Shown: one piece after another, positions 61,687 to 64,000 of the stretch
How positions within the stretch are numbered: position 1 is the first letter of the stretch
Layout of the letters: each line of letters opens with the position of its first letter
From: DASPHG01 sp963849605
GTDB lineage: Bacteria > Actinomycetota > Thermoleophilia > Solirubrobacterales > Thermoleophilaceae
NCBI GenBank assembly: GCA_963849605.1
Contig: CAWKHX010000015.1
Coordinates: 868,001-932,000, forward strand
Direction of reading: 5' to 3'
Length of the DNA stretch: 64,000 bases
Program-made: the position numbers and the translations under genes
The notes under the pieces: generated by a model
Told to the model about the DNA's origin: nothing
The model's input: the letters and a program-made list of their open reading frames with translations, nothing else
The model's database searches: none

Positions 61687-62853
61687 CTAGCTCAGACGTT
61701 CCACGAGCATGGCCTCGCCCTGGCCGCCGGCGACGCACATCGTCTCGAGCCCGATCGTCTTGTCATCGGTCTCGAGGCCGTTCAGGAGCGTGGTCATGAT
61801 CCGCACGCCGGTCATGCCGAACGGGTGCCCGAGCGCGATCGCCCCGCCGTGCGGGTTCATCTTGTCGAGCGGGATGTTGCACTCGGCCATGATCGGGATC
61901 ACCTGCGCGGCGAACGCCTCGTTGAGCTCGACGATGTCGACGTTGTCGATCGTCATCCCCGCGCGGTCGAGCGCCTTCTTGATCGCGCCGATCGGCGCGA
62001 CGCCCATGTACTCGGGCTCGTTGCCCCAGGTCGCGGCGGTGATGATCCGTGCGCGCGGCGTGAGGCCCAGCTCCTTCGCCCGGTCGGCGGACATGATCAG
62101 CGCCGCCGCCGCGCCGTCGTTAAGCGGGCAGGAGTTGCCGGCGGTCACCTTGCCGTCCTCGCGGAAAACTGGCGGCAGCTGCGAGAGCTTCTCGAGCGTC
62201 GAGCTGGCCCGGGGGCCGTCGTCCTTCGCGACCTCGGTGCCGTCCGGGGTGGTCACGGGCACGATCTCGCGGTCGAAGAAGCCGTCCTCCTGCGACTTCA
62301 CGGCGAGCTCCTGGGAGCGCTGCGCGTACTTGTCCATCTCCGCGCGGCTCACCTCGTAGCGGTCGGCGACGTTCTCTGCCGTCAGGCCCATCGAGATGTA
62401 GGCGTTCGGCTGTCCCGACTCCTTGCCTTGGAGCTTCTCGTTCTGGTCCGCCTCGCCCGCGGCCTCCTGGCGCTCGTTGTACTGGCTCACGAACTCGACG
62501 CCCGCGGCGATGTATGTGTCGCCCTGGCCCGCGACCACGTTGTTCGCGGCGATCCGGATCGCGTCGAGCCCCGAGGCGCAGTAGCGCGCGACGGTGGACC
62601 CGTTGGTGGTCTCGGGCAGCTTGTCGGACAGGAGAACCATGATCCGGCCGATGTTGAACGCCTGCCTGCCCTGCGGCAGGCCGCAGCCGGCGATGACCTC
62701 CTCGACCGAGTCCGGCGCGACATCGGCGTTGCGCTCGAGGAGCTGGTCGATCACGTACGCGCCCGTGTCGTCCGGGCGGAGCTGGGCGAGCGACCCCTTG
62801 AAGGCGCGCCCCACCGGCGTGCGGACGCTGTCGACGATTACTGCTTCAGGCAT
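61687..62853 (-). CDS. Acetyl-CoA acetyltransferase (thiolase)
   Basis: Thiolase of 388 aa. The nucleophile Cys is in VARYCASGLDAI (about residue 90), with NEAFAAQ, GGAIALGHPFGMTG and CVAGGQG at the C-terminus. Biosynthetic or degradative direction is undetermined. A Shine-Dalgarno AAGGAGA lies 9 bases before the ATG. Confidence 0.95.
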   Translation of the reverse strand: MPEAVIVDSVRTPVGRAFKGSLAQLRPDDTGAYVIDQLLERNADVAPDSVEEVIAGCGLPQGRQAFNIGRIMVLLSDKLPETTNGSTVARYCASGLDAIRIAANNVVAGQGDTYIAAGVEFVSQYNERQEAAGEADQNEKLQGKESGQPNAYISMGLTAENVADRYEVSRAEMDKYAQRSQELAVKSQEDGFFDREIVPVTTPDGTEVAKDDGPRASSTLEKLSQLPPVFREDGKVTAGNSCPLNDGAAAALIMSADRAKELGLTPRARIITAATWGNEPEYMGVAPIGAIKKALDRAGMTIDNVDIVELNEAFAAQVIPIMAECNIPLDKMNPHGGAIALGHPFGMTGVRIMTTLLNGLETDDKTIGLETMCVAGGQGEAMLVERLS

Positions 62854-62894
62854 TTGAGAGAGTCTCCTTGGCGGCTTATGTGGGCCCCGACACC

Positions 62895-63815
62895 CTACGG
62901 AACGAGGATCAGCTTCACGTGCGGGGAGGCCGCCTGGCGCTCCCATGCCGCGACGACGTCGTCGAGCGGGATCTCCTCGTGGTCCACCGTCAGGCGCCCG
63001 GCCGCGGCGTGGTCGCACATCGCGCGGAACGCGGCCTGCTTGACCTCGGGCGCCGTTATCCCGTTGGCGTGACCGAGGATCTGGAGCGCCTTGCCGCGCA
63101 CGACGCCCGAGTCGAGCGTGGCCTCTTGCCCTGCGGCCTGGCCGAGCACGACCAGGCGCCCGTTCACGTTCATCGCCTCGGTCGCTGTGGCCGTGTGCTC
63201 GCCCCACAGCGGGTCGAGCACCACGTCGATGCCACCGCCGCCCGCCTCGCGCAGCTCGTCGGCGGTCGCCGGCAGCCGCACGTGGGCGTCCGCGTCGACC
63301 GCCGCCAGCTTCTCCGGGTCGCGGCCCGCCGCGATCACCCGGGCCGCGCCCAGGAGCTTCGCCGCCTGCACGCCGATCTGGCCGACCACCCCGGTGGCGC
63401 CCAGGATCAGCACCGTTTCGCCCTCCTCGACGCACGCGCGGTTCGCCAGCGGCACCCAGGCGGCGATGCCGGCGACTCCGAGGCAGCCGGCGACGGCGTC
63501 GTCGACGCCGTCGGGCAGCTCGACGGCCCGCTCGAGGTGAACGACCGCGCGTTCGGCCATCGACCCGTCGCCGAGGTAGCCGGCGCCGGTCTCGAACCAA
63601 AGCCGCACGCCCTCGGCGGTGTGCCCGACGCCCTCGACACCGGGCACGTACGGCGGGTTCGGCGGGCCGGCGTAGAAGTGCCCGGCGGCGATCGAGAGAT
63701 CGACGGGGTTGATCGGCGCGGCGGTGACGTCGACCACGACCTCGCCCTCCGGCTCGGGGTGATCGGCGACCAGCTCCGGGGCCGCCCCGACCTCCCGGAT
63801 CAGCGCCGCGCGCAT
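62895..63815 (-). CDS. Quinone oxidoreductase (zinc-free MDR)
   Basis: Medium-chain reductase of 306 aa with APINPVDLSIAAGHFY, LGATGVVGQIGVQAAKLLGA and the C-terminus LDDVVAAWERQAASPHVKLIL. NADPH-dependent, substrate unknown. The first 18 bases (M-R-A-A-L-I) are also present 81 bases upstream, where they would touch the preceding SDR stop; a hairpin stands between. TAGGTT ends 6 bases before the ATG. Confidence 0.9.
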   Translation of the reverse strand: MRAALIREVGAAPELVADHPEPEGEVVVDVTAAPINPVDLSIAAGHFYAGPPNPPYVPGVEGVGHTAEGVRLWFETGAGYLGDGSMAERAVVHLERAVELPDGVDDAVAGCLGVAGIAAWVPLANRACVEEGETVLILGATGVVGQIGVQAAKLLGAARVIAAGRDPEKLAAVDADAHVRLPATADELREAGGGGIDVVLDPLWGEHTATATEAMNVNGRLVVLGQAAGQEATLDSGVVRGKALQILGHANGITAPEVKQAAFRAMCDHAAAGRLTVDHEEIPLDDVVAAWERQAASPHVKLILVP

Positions 63816-63816
63816 C
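63798..63816. repeat. 19-base direct repeat, copy 1
   Basis: Identical to 63879-63897. On the minus strand it spells the first codons (M-R-A-A-L-I) of the quinone reductase. Confidence 0.85.
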
Positions 63817-63821
63817 CGTCC

Positions 63822-63827
63822 AACCTA
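63822..63827 (-). promoter_or_regulatory. -10 element TAGGTT for the quinone reductase
   Basis: On the minus strand TAGGTT ends 6 bases before the ATG at 63815. It lies inside the 62-base segment between the direct repeats. Confidence 0.5.
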
Positions 63828-63830
63828 CCG

Positions 63831-63870
63831 TTGCTGAATCGACCCCCCTATAGCGGGGTTAATTCAGCAA
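63831..63870. terminator. Strong hairpin between SDR and quinone reductase genes
   Basis: TTGCTGAAT pairs perfectly with ATTCAGCAA; after a two-base mismatch ACCCC pairs with GGGGT, with the 8-base loop CCTATAGC. It may terminate transcription from the SDR gene or bind a regulator. Confidence 0.6.
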
Positions 63871-63878
63871 TCGCGGTC

Positions 63879-63897
63879 GATCAGCGCCGCGCGCATC
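63879..63897. repeat. 19-base direct repeat, copy 2
   Basis: Second copy of the reductase start sequence. Its ATG overlaps the SDR stop (TGATG), and the frame M-R-A-A-L-I-D-R-D-C stops after ten codons. Confidence 0.85.
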
Positions 63898-64000
63898 AGC
63901 GCGGCGGCATGCGAAGCGCGCCGTCCAGCCGGATCGTCTCGCCGTTCAGCATCTGGTTCTCGGCGATGTGGCAGGCGAGCACCGCGAATTCGTGCGGGTC
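63896..64000 (-). CDS. Short-chain dehydrogenase, C-terminal end only
   Basis: The last 34 residues of an SDR (AENQMLNGETIRLDGALRMPPR), the C-terminus seen in 3-hydroxyacyl-CoA dehydrogenase type 2-like enzymes. The gene extends past the window end. With thiolase and quinone reductase downstream it suggests a beta-oxidation-type cluster. Confidence 0.8.
   Translation of the reverse strand, partial: DPHEFAVLACHIAENQMLNGETIRLDGALRMPPR

Overview
The window is high-GC, gene-dense DNA of actinobacterial type. The gene content (six-gene mce operon, SUF iron-sulphur operon with SufU, GpgS, a SigB/F-type sigma factor, an ANTAR regulator, split PntAA/PntAB, a histone H1-like protein) fits a soil member of Thermoleophilia/Solirubrobacterales. 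That placement is inferred from content and style; no database search was possible. No tRNA, rRNA, CRISPR array, insertion sequence or prophage gene was seen, and no gene-free stretch exceeds about 130 bases.

Layout. 1-10.0 kb: end of an MMPL transporter, a secreted trypsin, a flavin monooxygenase/SDR pair, a secreted GDPD, a P450 divergent from a MarR-MFS pair, and an atypical SDR. 10.0-16.3 kb: a minus-strand group with MsrA, a secreted GH31 glucosidase, an enolase-superfamily enzyme and a secreted propeller protein, then DUF1244. 16.3-22.1 kb: rrf2-sufC-sufS-sufU-Rieske-sufB-sufD. 22.1-32.5 kb: an H1-like protein and six translationally coupled MCE genes with no permease or ATPase beside them. 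32.6-42.6 kb: catalase-like protein and LOG protein, a membrane protein with a sigma-2-like domain, a FAD/Rieske oxidoreductase, a broken DnaC-like ATPase, a PAS histidine kinase with two response regulators, and two tandem secreted glycosidase-like proteins. 42.5-49.3 kb: one minus-strand operon pntAA-pntAB-pntB-gpgS-GGDEF/HD-GYP-acyl-CoA carboxyltransferase. 49.3-57.2 kb: LigD-type polymerase, HAD, ANTAR and sigma factor genes, alcohol dehydrogenase, and a quinone reductase with a TetR regulator. 57.1-64 kb: an AI-2E permease, a compatible-solute ABC importer, thiolase, quinone reductase and the end of an SDR.

Expression signals. Operons are tightly packed with ATGA, GTGA or TGATG junctions. 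At the head of many units a TANNNT hexamer lies only 6-8 bases before the start codon, which points to widespread leaderless transcription. Other genes, often secreted or internal, carry clear Shine-Dalgarno sequences.

Sequence quality. At least five genes (sufS, one mce gene, the LOG gene, the GGDEF/HD-GYP gene, the DnaC-like gene) are interrupted by single-base shifts, mostly apparent +1 insertions often in short G/C runs, while the protein sequence stays conserved on both sides. Assembly error is the simplest explanation, but very recent gene decay cannot be excluded. The most unusual structures are an 81-base duplication of a gene start around a strong hairpin (63798-63897), the MCE operon without YrbE, the sigma-2-like membrane protein, and an ANTAR regulator whose receiver has lost its phosphorylation residues.
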